Positions 18,579 through 28,512 are shown, numbered from the stretch's first letter. The stretch is DNA of 64,000 nucleotides from Halomonas alkalisoli (GCF_021412585.1 NZ_JAKCMI010000046.1:1-64000); one strand, 5' to 3'. Notes: generated from the sequence alone by a model not told the origin. Numbers and translations: made by a program.

Positions 18579-19355
18579 ATGAAGAAACTGCTCGCATTCG
18601 TGATGGTGCTTGCGCTCTTCGGCGGAGGGCCCCTCTACCTGTGGTGGCTCGGCGATATCGACGCACGCGGCGACTGGCGTAGCGCCAATCGCGCCAGTGC
18701 CGGGCTGGCGCCCGCCCTGGAGAACACGCCCGAGGCCGTGGTGCAGGTCTACTCGGCGCGAGCCTTCAATTGGCGGGGTATCTTCGCCGTGCATGCCTGG
18801 GTCGTGACCAAGCCGCAGGGGGCTTCCCAGTACACCATTCATCAGGTTACCGGCTGGGGGCGCCCCACCCTCTCATCCCGCCCGGGGACGCCCGACCGCG
18901 CCTGGTTCGGCAGTACGCCCAGCGTCCATGCCACGCTCTGCGGCGCCGCTGCCGAACGCGCCATCGAACAGATCGAGGCGGTCCTGCCGGCATACCCCTA
19001 TATGGATCGCTATCGCGCCTGGCCAGGCCCCAACAGCAATACGTTCGTGGCCTGGCTCATTCGGGAAGTGCCGGCACTCGACGCCGCCCTGCCCTCCACC
19101 GCCGTGGGCAAGGACTACCTGGGCCGCCAGGTCGTGGCCCGCAGCCCGAGCGGCACAGGGGTACAGGTTTCGCTGGGCGGGTACCTCGGCGGAGCCATTG
19201 GCATCGAGGAAGGATTGGAGGCACATCTGGGAGGGCTGGTGGTCGGCATCGACCCCCGCGCCCTGGGCATCAAACTGCCCGGCGTCGGCACGCTGGGGTT
19301 GCGGGGCGGGCAGGAAACCACAGGCCCGGCCGAGTGCCCGCGGGAGGGAGGATAA
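18579..19355 (+). CDS. DUF3750 family membrane-anchored protein
   Basis: 258 residues. A single N-terminal hydrophobic segment (LLAFVMVLALFGGGPLYLWWL) acts as a signal anchor or uncleaved signal. The body contains blocks typical of DUF3750: VVQVYSARAFNWRGIFAVHAWVV, NSNTFVAWLIREVP and a glycine-rich GGYLGGAIGIEEGLEAHLGGL region. The conserved His, Arg and Asn suggest an enzyme or ligand-binding domain, but no function is known. It starts 3 bp after ppsR, so it is co-transcribed with it; a metabolic link is not shown. Repeat cluster 3 begins about 20 bp after the stop. Confidence 0.72.
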   Translation: MKKLLAFVMVLALFGGGPLYLWWLGDIDARGDWRSANRASAGLAPALENTPEAVVQVYSARAFNWRGIFAVHAWVVTKPQGASQYTIHQVTGWGRPTLSSRPGTPDRAWFGSTPSVHATLCGAAAERAIEQIEAVLPAYPYMDRYRAWPGPNSNTFVAWLIREVPALDAALPSTAVGKDYLGRQVVARSPSGTGVQVSLGGYLGGAIGIEEGLEAHLGGLVVGIDPRALGIKLPGVGTLGLRGGQETTGPAECPREGG

Positions 19356-19372
19356 GTCAGTGCGCCAACAAG

Positions 19373-19866
19373 GTTGGCAGCCGCCGCCAAGGCGCCTGCC
19401 GGCGCCAGTCGCGATGGGAACCAGCGCTCCAACAGCGATTCTCTCCGCCAACGGTGCTACCCCGTTGTTGGAGTATCTTTAGATCACGACTGGAGGCCGA
19501 AGGCCTCCCGGCGGTGTTGCTATTGTTGGCGATCACTGCCAACGACGGCAGCCTCCGCCAAGGCGCCTGCCGGCGCCAGTCGCGATGCGGAGCAGCGCTC
19601 CAACAGCTGTTCTTTCCACCAACGGTGCCACGCCGTTGTAGGAGGAAGCTTTAGCTCACGACTGGAGGCCGAAGGACTCCTAGCGGTGTTGCCAATGCTG
19701 ACTATCACTGCCAACGACGGCAGCCTCCGCCAAGGCGCCTGCCGGCGCCAGTCGCGATGGGAACCAGCGCTCCAACAGCGATTCTCTCCGCCAACGGTGC
19801 TACCCCGTTGTTGGAGTATCTTTAGATCACGACTGGAGGCCGAAGGACTCCCGGCGGTGTTGCCAA
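19373..19866. repeat. Array of the two-armed intergenic repeat (cluster 3)
   Basis: Between two converging genes. Copies: 19373-19434 (right half only), 19466-19606 and 19637-19777 (complete), and 19809-about 19866 (left arm only, ending 5 bp from the CoA-transferase stop codon). Linkers between copies share CTCCGCCAACGGTGCTACCCC-like or CCACCAACGGTGCCACGCC-like sequence. The gap 19356-19870 holds nothing else. Confidence 0.88.
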
Positions 19867-19870
19867 CGCC

Positions 19871-21091
19871 TCAACGCACCACGCCTTCCCGCTTCAGCCT
19901 GGCGATATCGTCGGGCGAGAGCCCCATCTCGGCGAGTATCGCGTCGCTGTCCTGGCCGAGCCGGGGCGGAGCCACGTCGCTGGTGGCGTGCTGGCCGTCG
20001 AAGCGCAGCGGGTTGCTCACCTGGGGCACGTCGAGGTCGCCACGCTTAAGGGTGCGCTGCATTCCCCGATGACGAACCTGAGGGTCGTCGAAGACTTCGC
20101 TGATGGTGTTGATGGGCCCGGCGGGAATACCGCGGGCTTCCAGTTCCGCCAGCCAGTCGTCACGGGTCCGGGTGCGGAAGATCGCCTGGATCAATGGCAC
20201 CAACTGGTCACGATTGCCCACCCGGGCCTCGTTGGTGGCATAGGCGGAATCCTCCGCCCACTCCGGATGACCGAACAGTTCCGCCAGCCTGGCAAACTGA
20301 CTGTCGTTGCCCACGGTGAGCACCAGGTAGCCGTCGGCGCAGGCGAAGGCCTGGTAGGGAACGATGTTGGGGTGGGCATTGCCATGGCGCTGGGGCGACT
20401 GGCCGCTGACCAGCGCATTGAGCGACTGATTGGCCAGTGCCGCCACCTGTACGTCGAGCAGGGCCACATCCACATGCCGACCCAGCCCGGTACGCTCCCG
20501 CTCGTGCAGCGCTGCCAGCACGCCGATGGTGGCATAGAGCCCGGTGGTGACGTCGGTGATCGCCACCCCGGTCTTCATCGGCATGCCGTCCGGCTCGCCG
20601 CCGATGCTCATCAGCCCGCCCATGGCCTGGATCATGAAATCGTACCCGGCGCGGGGGGCATAGGGTCCATCCTGGCCGAAACCGGTGATGGAACAGCCGA
20701 TCAGCCTGGGATTCAACGCATGCAGGCTGGCGTAGTCGAGGCCATACTTGGCCAGCCCACCCACCTTGAAGTTCTCCAGCACGATATCGGCGCCCGTCGC
20801 CAGCTGGCGAATCAGCGCCTGGCCATTCTTGGTGGCAATGTCCACCGCAAGCGACTGCTTGCCGCGATTGGCGCAGAGGAAATAGGCGGCCACCCGCTCG
20901 GGATCGTCGCCACCTGCCTCCAGGTCATTGCCGAGCCAGGGCGGGCCCCAGCCGCGGGTGTCGTCGCCGCGCTCGGGATGTTCGATCTTGATCACGCGTG
21001 CGCCGAGGTCGGCGAGTAGCTGGCCGGCCCAGGGGCCGGCCAGTACGCGCGACATATCCAGCACCGTAATACCTTCCAGCGGTCGGCTCAT
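19871..21091 (-). CDS. CaiB/BaiF family CoA-transferase (probably glutarate CoA-transferase)
   Basis: 406 residues from MSRPLEGITVLDMSRVLAGP (GAGGAG upstream). Class III CoA-transferase motifs: RVLAGPWAGQLLADLGARVIKIE at the N-terminus with the catalytic Asp in GLAKYGLDYASL, then CSITGFGQDGPYAPRAGYD, GGLMSIGG and the C-terminal HRGMQRTL. It is 26 bp downstream of gcdH on the same strand. That pairing (as in Pseudomonas gcdHG) suggests it activates glutarate to glutaryl-CoA, probably with succinyl-CoA as donor. Substrate is inferred from context. An in-frame ATG at 21121 would overlap gcdH and is rejected. Confidence 0.88.
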   Translation of the reverse strand: MSRPLEGITVLDMSRVLAGPWAGQLLADLGARVIKIEHPERGDDTRGWGPPWLGNDLEAGGDDPERVAAYFLCANRGKQSLAVDIATKNGQALIRQLATGADIVLENFKVGGLAKYGLDYASLHALNPRLIGCSITGFGQDGPYAPRAGYDFMIQAMGGLMSIGGEPDGMPMKTGVAITDVTTGLYATIGVLAALHERERTGLGRHVDVALLDVQVAALANQSLNALVSGQSPQRHGNAHPNIVPYQAFACADGYLVLTVGNDSQFARLAELFGHPEWAEDSAYATNEARVGNRDQLVPLIQAIFRTRTRDDWLAELEARGIPAGPINTISEVFDDPQVRHRGMQRTLKRGDLDVPQVSNPLRFDGQHATSDVAPPRLGQDSDAILAEMGLSPDDIARLKREGVVR

Positions 21092-21117
21092 GGAGTCTCC
21101 TCGCGCATCACCGCCTA

Positions 21118-22299
<1,182 letters not shown>

Positions 22300-22321
22300 T
22301 GGAGGCTCTCCGTGATAAATA

Positions 22322-22344
22322 TCTACATTTTTATAGAATGTAGA
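22322..22344. promoter_or_regulatory. Palindromic candidate operator in the gcdH leader
   Basis: Perfect 8-bp inverted repeat TCTACATT-N7-AATGTAGA, 22 bp upstream of the gcdH start codon in an AT-rich patch. A two-fold symmetric AT-rich site beside a catabolic operon suggests a dimeric repressor or activator site (GntR or similar). No regulator gene for it is recognised in the window. Confidence 0.6.
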
Positions 22345-22417
22345 CCATGAGAGCCACCCTGCCAACCCCTCTGTCGCTATTTTTTCTGTACGGCATCCTG
22401 CATGACCACGGCCTCGA

Positions 22418-23812
22418 CTAGCCTGGGGCCGGCATCTGCGGCGCGCGCTCTTGAAGACGACGGTGAATGAGTCGCCAGGCCACCAGCCCGATCAACAGGT
22501 TGGCGATAAACATACCGATGAAGATGCCGGCTGGCCCTGCCAAGACACCGCCCAGCCAGGCAAGCGGCACGGTCAGCAAGAAGAGCCGAATGACCGAGAG
22601 ACGCATGGCCCGCCCGGGCTCGTGCAGGGCATTGAGCGATGAGACGGCGAGGATGACGACGCCCTGGGCTCCCAATCCCAATGGCACCCACCACAGGAAG
22701 GCCCGCAGGACCTCTGCCATGGCCTCACTGTCGGCATAGCTGCCTACCAGCCAGGGCGCCAGCAGCTGCAGCAGCAGCCATACGCCGAACTGCCAGGCGA
22801 TCACGAAACCGAAGCAGCCGAAGATGGCGTGTCGCACCCGGTCGTGCTGAGCGGCGCCGATGTTCTGGCTCACCAGCGGTGGAAGCGTCATGGAGAGCGC
22901 CAGGACGGCGATTTGGGCGAAGGCATCGATACGCGTGCCGACCCCGAAGCCCGCTACCGCGTGGTGGCCGTGGTCGGCGACGATCCGCGTCACCAGGGCA
23001 AGCGCCAGTGGCGTAAAGACGCTGGTGATGGCAGCGGGAACGGCAATGCGCGACAGCTCACGCCAGGAAGCCAGCATGTCCGCCAGGGGCAGCTGCCGGA
23101 AGACCAGACAATCCCGCAGTTCGCGCTGAAAGAAGAGCGCCGCGGTCATCAATCCCCAGCTGAGCACGGTGGCGAGAGCCGCCCCCTGTACGCCCAGTTC
23201 GGGAAAAGGGCCCACGCCGAAGATCAGCAGCCAGTCGAGCAGCCCATTGAGCAGGGCCGCCAGCGCCATCATCAGCCCGGGGATCAGGGTATTGCCCTGG
23301 GCTCGCAACACGCTGTTGAGTACCCGGGGCACGATGACTGCCGCTGCCCCCAGGTACCAGATGCCCATGTAGTCGCGCACATGGGGCATGAGTGCCTCGT
23401 CGGCACCCAGCAGCCGGAACAGCGGGTCGATTGTCGCCAAGCCCAGCGCGGTGAGGACAAGGCCAACAACCAGCGCGAGCAGCGCCGCATCGGTGGCACG
23501 CCGGCGCACCGTGGCGAGATCCCCCTGCCCCAGTCTTCTGGCAACGACCGCCGAGGTGCCTATCCCCAGCCCGATCGCCAGGCTGATCACCGCGAAGACC
23601 ACCGGAAAGGTGAAGGAAACCGCCGCCAGCGGCTCGGTACCCAGCCGTGCGATGAACCAGGAGTCCACCAGGTTGAAGCTGAGCATGGCGATCATGCCAC
23701 CCACCACCGGCAGGCTCTTGCGCAGCAGGGTCGCCGCGATAGGCCCTTCGAGAAGTTCGCGGCGAACGGGACGGCGGGATGGCCGATCAGCGGATGGCGA
23801 TGAAAGCGTCAT
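22418..23812 (-). CDS. MATE family multidrug/cation efflux transporter
   Basis: 464 residues from MTLSSPSADRPSRRP (GAGG upstream), the usual MATE size with about 12 hydrophobic helices. Typical elements: GGMIAMLSFNLVDSWFIARLGTEPLAAVSFTFPV in helices 1-2 and the matching second-half segment GVGTRIDAFAQIAVLALSMTLPPLVSQNIGAA. MATE proteins export cationic drugs and metabolites in exchange for Na+ or H+. The frame stays open upstream to about 24172, but that stretch is translated repeat DNA, not protein. It stands upstream of gcdH on the same strand with a 118-bp gap. The substrate is unknown. Confidence 0.9.
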   Translation of the reverse strand: MTLSSPSADRPSRRPVRRELLEGPIAATLLRKSLPVVGGMIAMLSFNLVDSWFIARLGTEPLAAVSFTFPVVFAVISLAIGLGIGTSAVVARRLGQGDLATVRRRATDAALLALVVGLVLTALGLATIDPLFRLLGADEALMPHVRDYMGIWYLGAAAVIVPRVLNSVLRAQGNTLIPGLMMALAALLNGLLDWLLIFGVGPFPELGVQGAALATVLSWGLMTAALFFQRELRDCLVFRQLPLADMLASWRELSRIAVPAAITSVFTPLALALVTRIVADHGHHAVAGFGVGTRIDAFAQIAVLALSMTLPPLVSQNIGAAQHDRVRHAIFGCFGFVIAWQFGVWLLLQLLAPWLVGSYADSEAMAEVLRAFLWWVPLGLGAQGVVILAVSSLNALHEPGRAMRLSVIRLFLLTVPLAWLGGVLAGPAGIFIGMFIANLLIGLVAWRLIHRRLQERAPQMPAPG

Positions 23813-23873
23813 GAAGCCTCGAATACATGAAACAGGCTCACGATTGTGCCCGCTTCCTGAAGACGTGCCAAAG

Positions 23874-24431
23874 GGGGCATCCGCCGAGGCGCCTGGCGGC
23901 GCCAGTCGCGACGCGGAGCAGCGCTCCAACAATGATCCTATCCACCAACGCGAACCGCACCGCTGTTGGAGCATCTTTAGATCGCGACTGGAGGCCGCAG
24001 GCCTCCCGGCGGTGTTGTCGATGCTGGCGACCACTGCCAACCTCGGCAGCCTCCGCCAAGGCGCCTGGCGGCGCCAGTCGCGACGCGGAGCGGCGCTCCA
24101 ACAATGATTCTCTCCACCGACGTTACCAAGGCGCCTGGCGGCGCCAGTCGCGATGGGAACCAGCGCTCCCACAAGGTCAGCAGTAACCGCGCTGTAGGAG
24201 TATTTTTAGATCCGGTCCGACGCATCGGCGACTGGAGGCCGCAGGCCTCCCGGCGGTGTTGCCGATGCTGGCGACCACTGCCAACCTCGGCAGCCTCCGC
24301 CGGGCGCCTGGCGGCGCCAGTCGCGACGCGGAGCGGCGCTCCAACAATGATTCTCTCCACCGACGTTGCCAAGGCGCCTACCGGCGCCAGTCGCGATGCA
24401 GAGTCGGAGCGCCGAACCGAGCGCTCCAACA
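23874..24431. repeat. Array of the two-armed intergenic repeat (cluster 4)
   Basis: Between the MATE gene start and the mmsB stop codon. Complete copies: 23964-24103 and 24193-24346 (the latter with the extra CGGTCCGACGCATCGG block). Partial copies keeping only the GGCGCC arm: 23874-23931, 24127-24173 and 24367-24431. The last has about 14 extra bases (GTCGGAGCGCCGAACC region) inside its arm. The half copies suggest deletion or recombination between arms. This is the most decayed cluster in the window. Confidence 0.87.
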
Positions 24432-24463
24432 GCGATCTTTTCAACCAACGGTATCGCCCCGCT

Positions 24464-25366
24464 TCACTCCTCCTCGCCGGCGCGGAAGAGTTTCTGGATG
24501 CTGGAGAAGTCCTTGCCGCCGTTACCCTGGGATGCGTGAAGGGCGAAGAGGTTACGTGCCTGGGAGCCCATCGGCACCGTGGCCTTACTCTCCAGGGCGA
24601 GTTCCCAGGCGAGGCCCAGATCCTTGGCCATCAGGTCGGTCAGGAAGCCGCCCTGGTAGTCACGGGACGCCGCCGAGCCCTGCATGACACCGGGCCAGGG
24701 GTTGTAGACGTTCAATGCCCAGTTGCCGCCGCTGCTCTGCTTCATGATCTCTGAGAGCACAGCTGGGTCGAGGCCGTTCTTCACGCCCAGCGCCAGGGCT
24801 TCGGCGGTGCCGCTCATCAGTATCCCCAGCAGCATGTTGTTGCAGATCTTCGCTACCTGCCCCGAGCCGACTTCGCCCGCGTGGAAGATGTTCTTGCCCA
24901 TGCCTTCCAGCACCGGCCTTGCCTGCTCGAACCCGTCTTCGGTGCCGCCGACAATGAAGGTCAGGGTGCCGGCCTGGGCACCGCCCACACCGCCCGAGAC
25001 GGGGGCATCAAGGTAGGTCAGCCCACGCTCGGCGGCGGCTGCGCCGACGAAGCGGGCGTCCTCCGGCGAGATGGTCGAGGCGTCGATGATCAGCGGCTTG
25101 CCTTCCAGGGCATCGAACAAGCCCGGCGCCGTGTCACGGCCGAGATAGAGTCGTCTTACATGCTGGCCGGCGGGCAGCATAGAAATGACGACCTCCGCAC
25201 CACTGGCAGCGCTCTGGGCGCTGGCGCAAGGGTGGGCACCGGCCTTCTCCAGGCTCTTCATGGCCGCATCCACCAGGTCGAAGACGCTGACCTCATGGCC
25301 GGCCTTGACCAGGTTGGCGGCCATCGGCGCGCCCATGTTACCCAGTCCGATAAAGGCGATTTTCAT
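24464..25366 (-). CDS. mmsB: 3-hydroxyisobutyrate dehydrogenase
   Basis: 300 residues. It oxidises 3-hydroxyisobutyrate to methylmalonate semialdehyde with NAD+ in valine degradation. Features: N-terminal Rossmann motif IAFIGLGNMGAPMAANLVKAGH, substrate signature DAPVSGGVGGAQAGTLTFIVGG, catalytic Lys in GSGQVAKICNNMLLG near residue 171, and the C-terminal GGFLTDLMAKDLGLA. Third gene of the valine operon after the dehydrogenase and hydrolase genes; no mmsA (semialdehyde dehydrogenase) is present in the window, so it must be encoded elsewhere. Confidence 0.95.
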   Translation of the reverse strand: MKIAFIGLGNMGAPMAANLVKAGHEVSVFDLVDAAMKSLEKAGAHPCASAQSAASGAEVVISMLPAGQHVRRLYLGRDTAPGLFDALEGKPLIIDASTISPEDARFVGAAAAERGLTYLDAPVSGGVGGAQAGTLTFIVGGTEDGFEQARPVLEGMGKNIFHAGEVGSGQVAKICNNMLLGILMSGTAEALALGVKNGLDPAVLSEIMKQSSGGNWALNVYNPWPGVMQGSAASRDYQGGFLTDLMAKDLGLAWELALESKATVPMGSQARNLFALHASQGNGGKDFSSIQKLFRAGEEE

Positions 25367-25423
25367 GCGAGTTGCTCCTGAGAGTCATTATTGATTGTTG
25401 GTTCCAGCCGGTAGACCGAGCGT

Positions 25424-26578
25424 TCAATTTACGCGCTCGCCTGTGCCGAGGTCACGCAACGGATGGGCCTCGCTGCTCCACAAGGGGACCATCAGGGCAT
25501 CCAGGTCGGCCTGCGGCACGCTGTCGACATCGGCGTGCTGCCACTGGGGGTTCTGGTCCTTGTCGACCAGCAGCGCGCGCACGCCCTCGGCCACATCCCC
25601 CTGCCGACAGCACTGCACCGACAGGTTCAGCTCATCGCGGAAGGCGTCGGCCAGGCTGGTATGACGATGGCGATCCAGCATCAGCCAGACCAGGTGCGCG
25701 CTCAGCGGGCTGCCGGCCTCGAGCCGCGCGCGGTTGGCCGCAAGCCAGGGATCGTCTCGGCCATCGCGAAGAATTCGCTTCACCGCGGTGGGGGCATCGA
25801 CCTGCCCCACCACGTTCTGGATGTGGTCTAGATGCGGCCCTACCTGAGGCTGGGGCGCCTGGGTGCGATCCTCCATCTCGTCGACCACCGTTTGCACGCC
25901 AGCGCGCAGGTCCCGTGGCGTTCGCGCGCCGTAATCGGCTTCGCCCAGGGCTTCGAGCAGGGTTTCCCGCCGCTCGCGGGGGACGAAGTGGTCCGCCATG
26001 CCCAGATCCAGAGCGTCCCGGGCGTTCAATTGGGCGCCGGTGATGCCCAGGTAGGCGCCGACACCAGGAGGCATGCGATTGAGGAACCAGCTGGCACCGA
26101 TATCGGGATAGAGGCCGATGGTGATCTCCGGCATGGCGATGCGCGTGGTTTCGGTCACGATCCGGTGCGAGGCACCCGCCATCAGGCCCAGGCCGCCGCC
26201 CATGATGATGCCGTCACCCCAGAGCAGGATCGGCTTGGGATAGGTGTGAATCCGGTAGTCGAGCCGGTATTCCGTGGTGAAGTAGGTCTCGGCGAAGACG
26301 CTGTCACGGCCTGACCCACGGTTCTCGCCCTCTTCGGTCATGGAGCGATACAGCGCCACCACGTCGCCACCGGCGCAGAAGGCCTTCTCCCCCGCCCCCT
26401 CCAGCCATACCGCCACGATGCTGCGATCCACCGCCCAGGCGTCGAGCTTGGCCATGAGCTGCTGCGCCATTGTCAGCGTCAGGGCATTGAGCGATTTCGG
26501 CGCATTGAGGGTGGCAACGCCTATCCGCCCACCATCCCGTGTGGGGCGCTCGTCGAAGATGACCGCAAGTTCCGTCAT
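25424..26578 (-). CDS. 3-hydroxyisobutyryl-CoA hydrolase (enoyl-CoA hydratase family)
   Basis: 384 residues from MTELAVIFDERPTRDG (GGAG upstream). Crotonase-fold protein with LNAPKSLNALTLTM, the oxyanion loop AGEKAFCAGGDVVALYRSM, WGDGIIMGGGLGLMAGASHRIVTE and the catalytic Glu/Asp segment MPEITIGLYPDIGASWFLNRMP, a pattern specific for HIBYL-CoA hydrolase rather than enoyl-CoA hydratase. It releases CoA from 3-hydroxyisobutyryl-CoA. It sits between the acyl-CoA dehydrogenase gene and mmsB. The frame continues upstream into the dehydrogenase gene, but the chosen ATG fits the family. Confidence 0.92.
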   Translation of the reverse strand: MTELAVIFDERPTRDGGRIGVATLNAPKSLNALTLTMAQQLMAKLDAWAVDRSIVAVWLEGAGEKAFCAGGDVVALYRSMTEEGENRGSGRDSVFAETYFTTEYRLDYRIHTYPKPILLWGDGIIMGGGLGLMAGASHRIVTETTRIAMPEITIGLYPDIGASWFLNRMPPGVGAYLGITGAQLNARDALDLGMADHFVPRERRETLLEALGEADYGARTPRDLRAGVQTVVDEMEDRTQAPQPQVGPHLDHIQNVVGQVDAPTAVKRILRDGRDDPWLAANRARLEAGSPLSAHLVWLMLDRHRHTSLADAFRDELNLSVQCCRQGDVAEGVRALLVDKDQNPQWQHADVDSVPQADLDALMVPLWSSEAHPLRDLGTGERVN

Positions 26579-26606
26579 GCAACTGCTCTCCTGGTTATTA
26601 TCGGTA

Positions 26607-26660
26607 GCCTTACTGCAATGCCTCGTCTTACTGCAACGACTCGCCTTACTGCAACGCTTC
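26607..26660. repeat. 18-bp tandem repeat spanning the isobutyryl-CoA dehydrogenase stop codon
   Basis: Three units: 26607-26624, 26625-26642 and 26643-26660, sharing (G)CCTTACTGCAACGNCTC. Read on the minus strand, each encodes Glu-Ala/Ser-Leu-Gln-stop in the same frame, so the gene ends EALQ-stop and is followed by two further in-frame copies of its own last four codons and stop. Confidence 0.92.
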
Positions 26661-27812
26661 GATGACGCCATCCGCCAGCAGGCGACGGGCCACGATGACC
26701 CGCATGATCTCGTTGGTGCCCTCGAGAATCTGGTGCACCCGGGTATCGCGCACCATGCGCTCCAGCGGGAACTCCCTGAGATACCCGTAACCGCCGTGGA
26801 GCTGGAGGGCATCGTTGCAGACATTGAAGCCCATGTCGGTGGCAAACCGCTTGGCCATGGCGCAATGGGCGGTGGCGTCGGGGTCGTTGTTGTCGAGCCG
26901 CCATGCCGCCTGACGAACCATCAGCCTGGCCGCCATCAATTCGGTAGCCATGTCGGCAAGCTTGAACTGCAGCGCCTGGAAGCTCGACAGCTCACGACCG
27001 AACTGCTTGCGATCGGCCATGTAGTCGCGCGACAGGGTCAGCGCATGCTGTGCGGCACCCAGCGAACAGCTGGCAATATTGAGCCTTCCTCCGTCAAGCC
27101 CCTTCATGGCCAGCTTGAAGCCCTCGCCTTCATCACCCAGGCGATTGCCGACCGGCACACGGACGCCATCGAAACTGACCAGTCGTGTCGGCTGGCTCTT
27201 CCAACCCATCTTCTCTTCGTTCTTGCCGTATTCGATACCTGGTGCATCGGCCGGTACCAGGATCGCGGAAACCCCGCCCGCACCGCTGTCGGGCCCGCCG
27301 GTGCGCGCCATGACGATAAGGACATCGTTGGCCCCGGCCCCCGAGATGAACATCTTGGAACCGCTGATGACATAGTCATCGCCGTCCCGGACGGCTTTCG
27401 TGCGCAGGCTGGCTGCATCCGAGCCTGAGCCGGGCTCGGTGAGGCAGTAGCAGCCCAGGCACTCGCCGCTGACCAGACGCTCCACCCACGTTTCGCGCAA
27501 TGCCTCGCTGCCCCAACTGGCCACCATCCAGGCAACCATGTTGTGGATGGTAAGATAGGCGGTAGTCGAGATGCAGCCCTGGGAGAGCTGCTCGAAGATC
27601 AGCGAGGCATCCAGGCGAGACAGCCCCAAGCCACCGCGCTCTTCGGGGATGTAGATGCCGAGGAACCCAGCCTCGCCGGCGCGGCGGATGACCTCGACCG
27701 GGAAATACGAGGTGGCGTCCCATTCGGCGGCGTGGTCGGCCAGTTCGGCCCTGCTGAAGTCGGCGGCCGCCTGAACGAGCGCCCTCTGGTCATCGGTCAG
27801 GGAGAAGTCCAT
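26646..27812 (-). CDS. Acyl-CoA dehydrogenase, probably isobutyryl-CoA dehydrogenase
   Basis: 388 residues from MDFSLTDDQRALVQAA (GAGG upstream). FAD-dependent acyl-CoA dehydrogenase with CYCLTEPGSGSDAASL, GSKMFISGAGANDVLIVMAR, NIASCSLGAAQHAL, DRKQFGRELSSFQALQFKLADMATEL, and the catalytic Glu in VHQILEGTNEIMRVIVARRLL. In the valine pathway it would form methacrylyl-CoA from isobutyryl-CoA, supported by the hydrolase and mmsB genes directly downstream. No enoyl-CoA hydratase for the next step is visible here. It is divergent from a LiuR-type regulator, with a matching operator between them. Confidence 0.9.
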   Translation of the reverse strand: MDFSLTDDQRALVQAAADFSRAELADHAAEWDATSYFPVEVIRRAGEAGFLGIYIPEERGGLGLSRLDASLIFEQLSQGCISTTAYLTIHNMVAWMVASWGSEALRETWVERLVSGECLGCYCLTEPGSGSDAASLRTKAVRDGDDYVISGSKMFISGAGANDVLIVMARTGGPDSGAGGVSAILVPADAPGIEYGKNEEKMGWKSQPTRLVSFDGVRVPVGNRLGDEGEGFKLAMKGLDGGRLNIASCSLGAAQHALTLSRDYMADRKQFGRELSSFQALQFKLADMATELMAARLMVRQAAWRLDNNDPDATAHCAMAKRFATDMGFNVCNDALQLHGGYGYLREFPLERMVRDTRVHQILEGTNEIMRVIVARRLLADGVIEALQ

Positions 27813-27985
27813 CGGAGTATCCTCATGTTTCGACTGAAAGGTTCGACCAAGATGTTCGATCCCGTAGTGGTAGCTGATAGGCCAGCACATTGCCATGGGT
27901 GCGCGACGCGCAAATCGGGCAGCGGATGGCAACCAACCTAGCACTTGCTAGGTTTTATCGCATACATCCCTTGGTCTACAAGCAC

Positions 27986-28001
27986 TTTACGTTAACGTCA
28001 A
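27986..28001. promoter_or_regulatory. LiuR-type operator between the valine operon and its regulator
   Basis: TTTACGTTAACGTCAA, a near-perfect palindrome (one mismatch) centred on GTTAAC. It agrees with the known LiuR site type of proteobacterial branched-chain amino acid regulons (TTTACGTNNACGTAAA-like). It lies 71 bp upstream of the regulator start and 174 bp upstream of the dehydrogenase start. Confidence 0.75.
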
Positions 28002-28071
28002 CGTCGTCTAGTGTTGCGGATACGTGGAGGGAAACCGCTAGACGGCCCACCAAGTCACAGGAAAGGTAGCC

Positions 28072-28512
28072 ATGAGCACAGCCGAACCGGAAGCCACAAC
28101 TGAAGTCAATGGCAGTCTGCCGCAACAGCGCCGCACCTACTCCATCGGCGAACTGGCCCGGATGTTCGAGGTGACCCCACGCACCATCCGTTTCTACGAG
28201 CAGGAGGGCCTGTTGGCGCCTGAGCGCCGGGGCCAGACTCGCATCTATCATGAAAAGGACCGGGTACGCCTCAAGCTGACCCTGCGCGGCAAACGGCTCG
28301 GCTTCTCGCTGGCCGAGATTCGCGAGGTCATCGAGATGTATGACGCCATGCCGGATGGGAACGCACGCCAGCTCAAGCGCCTCCTGGAAATCCTGGCCGA
28401 CAAGCGCAGCAACATGGAGCGACAGCTCGAGGATATCCGCCTGATGCAGCGTGAGCTCGATGACGTGGAGATGCGGGCCCGCGACGTGCTCGCACGCCTG
28501 GCCAAGGAGTAA
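28072..28512 (+). CDS. liuR: MerR family transcriptional regulator, LiuR type
   Basis: 146 residues. Winged-helix MerR DNA-binding domain YSIGELARMFEVTPRTIRFYEQEGLLAPERRGQTRIYHEKDRVRL (about residues 23-67), then a long dimerisation coiled coil ending in RDVLARLAKE; no cysteine-rich effector domain. This is the arrangement of LiuR, the repressor of leucine/isovalerate and valine catabolism that responds to pathway CoA intermediates. AGGAAAGG precedes the ATG. The divergent valine operon and the palindrome between support the assignment; the downstream acyl-CoA synthetase may be in the same regulon. Confidence 0.87.
   Translation: MSTAEPEATTEVNGSLPQQRRTYSIGELARMFEVTPRTIRFYEQEGLLAPERRGQTRIYHEKDRVRLKLTLRGKRLGFSLAEIREVIEMYDAMPDGNARQLKRLLEILADKRSNMERQLEDIRLMQRELDDVEMRARDVLARLAKE

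Noticed and set aside
23813..24172. N-terminal extension of the MATE transporter
   Set aside because: The extra 120 residues are a translation of repeat copies; the ATG at 23812 with GAGG upstream gives a normal MATE protein.
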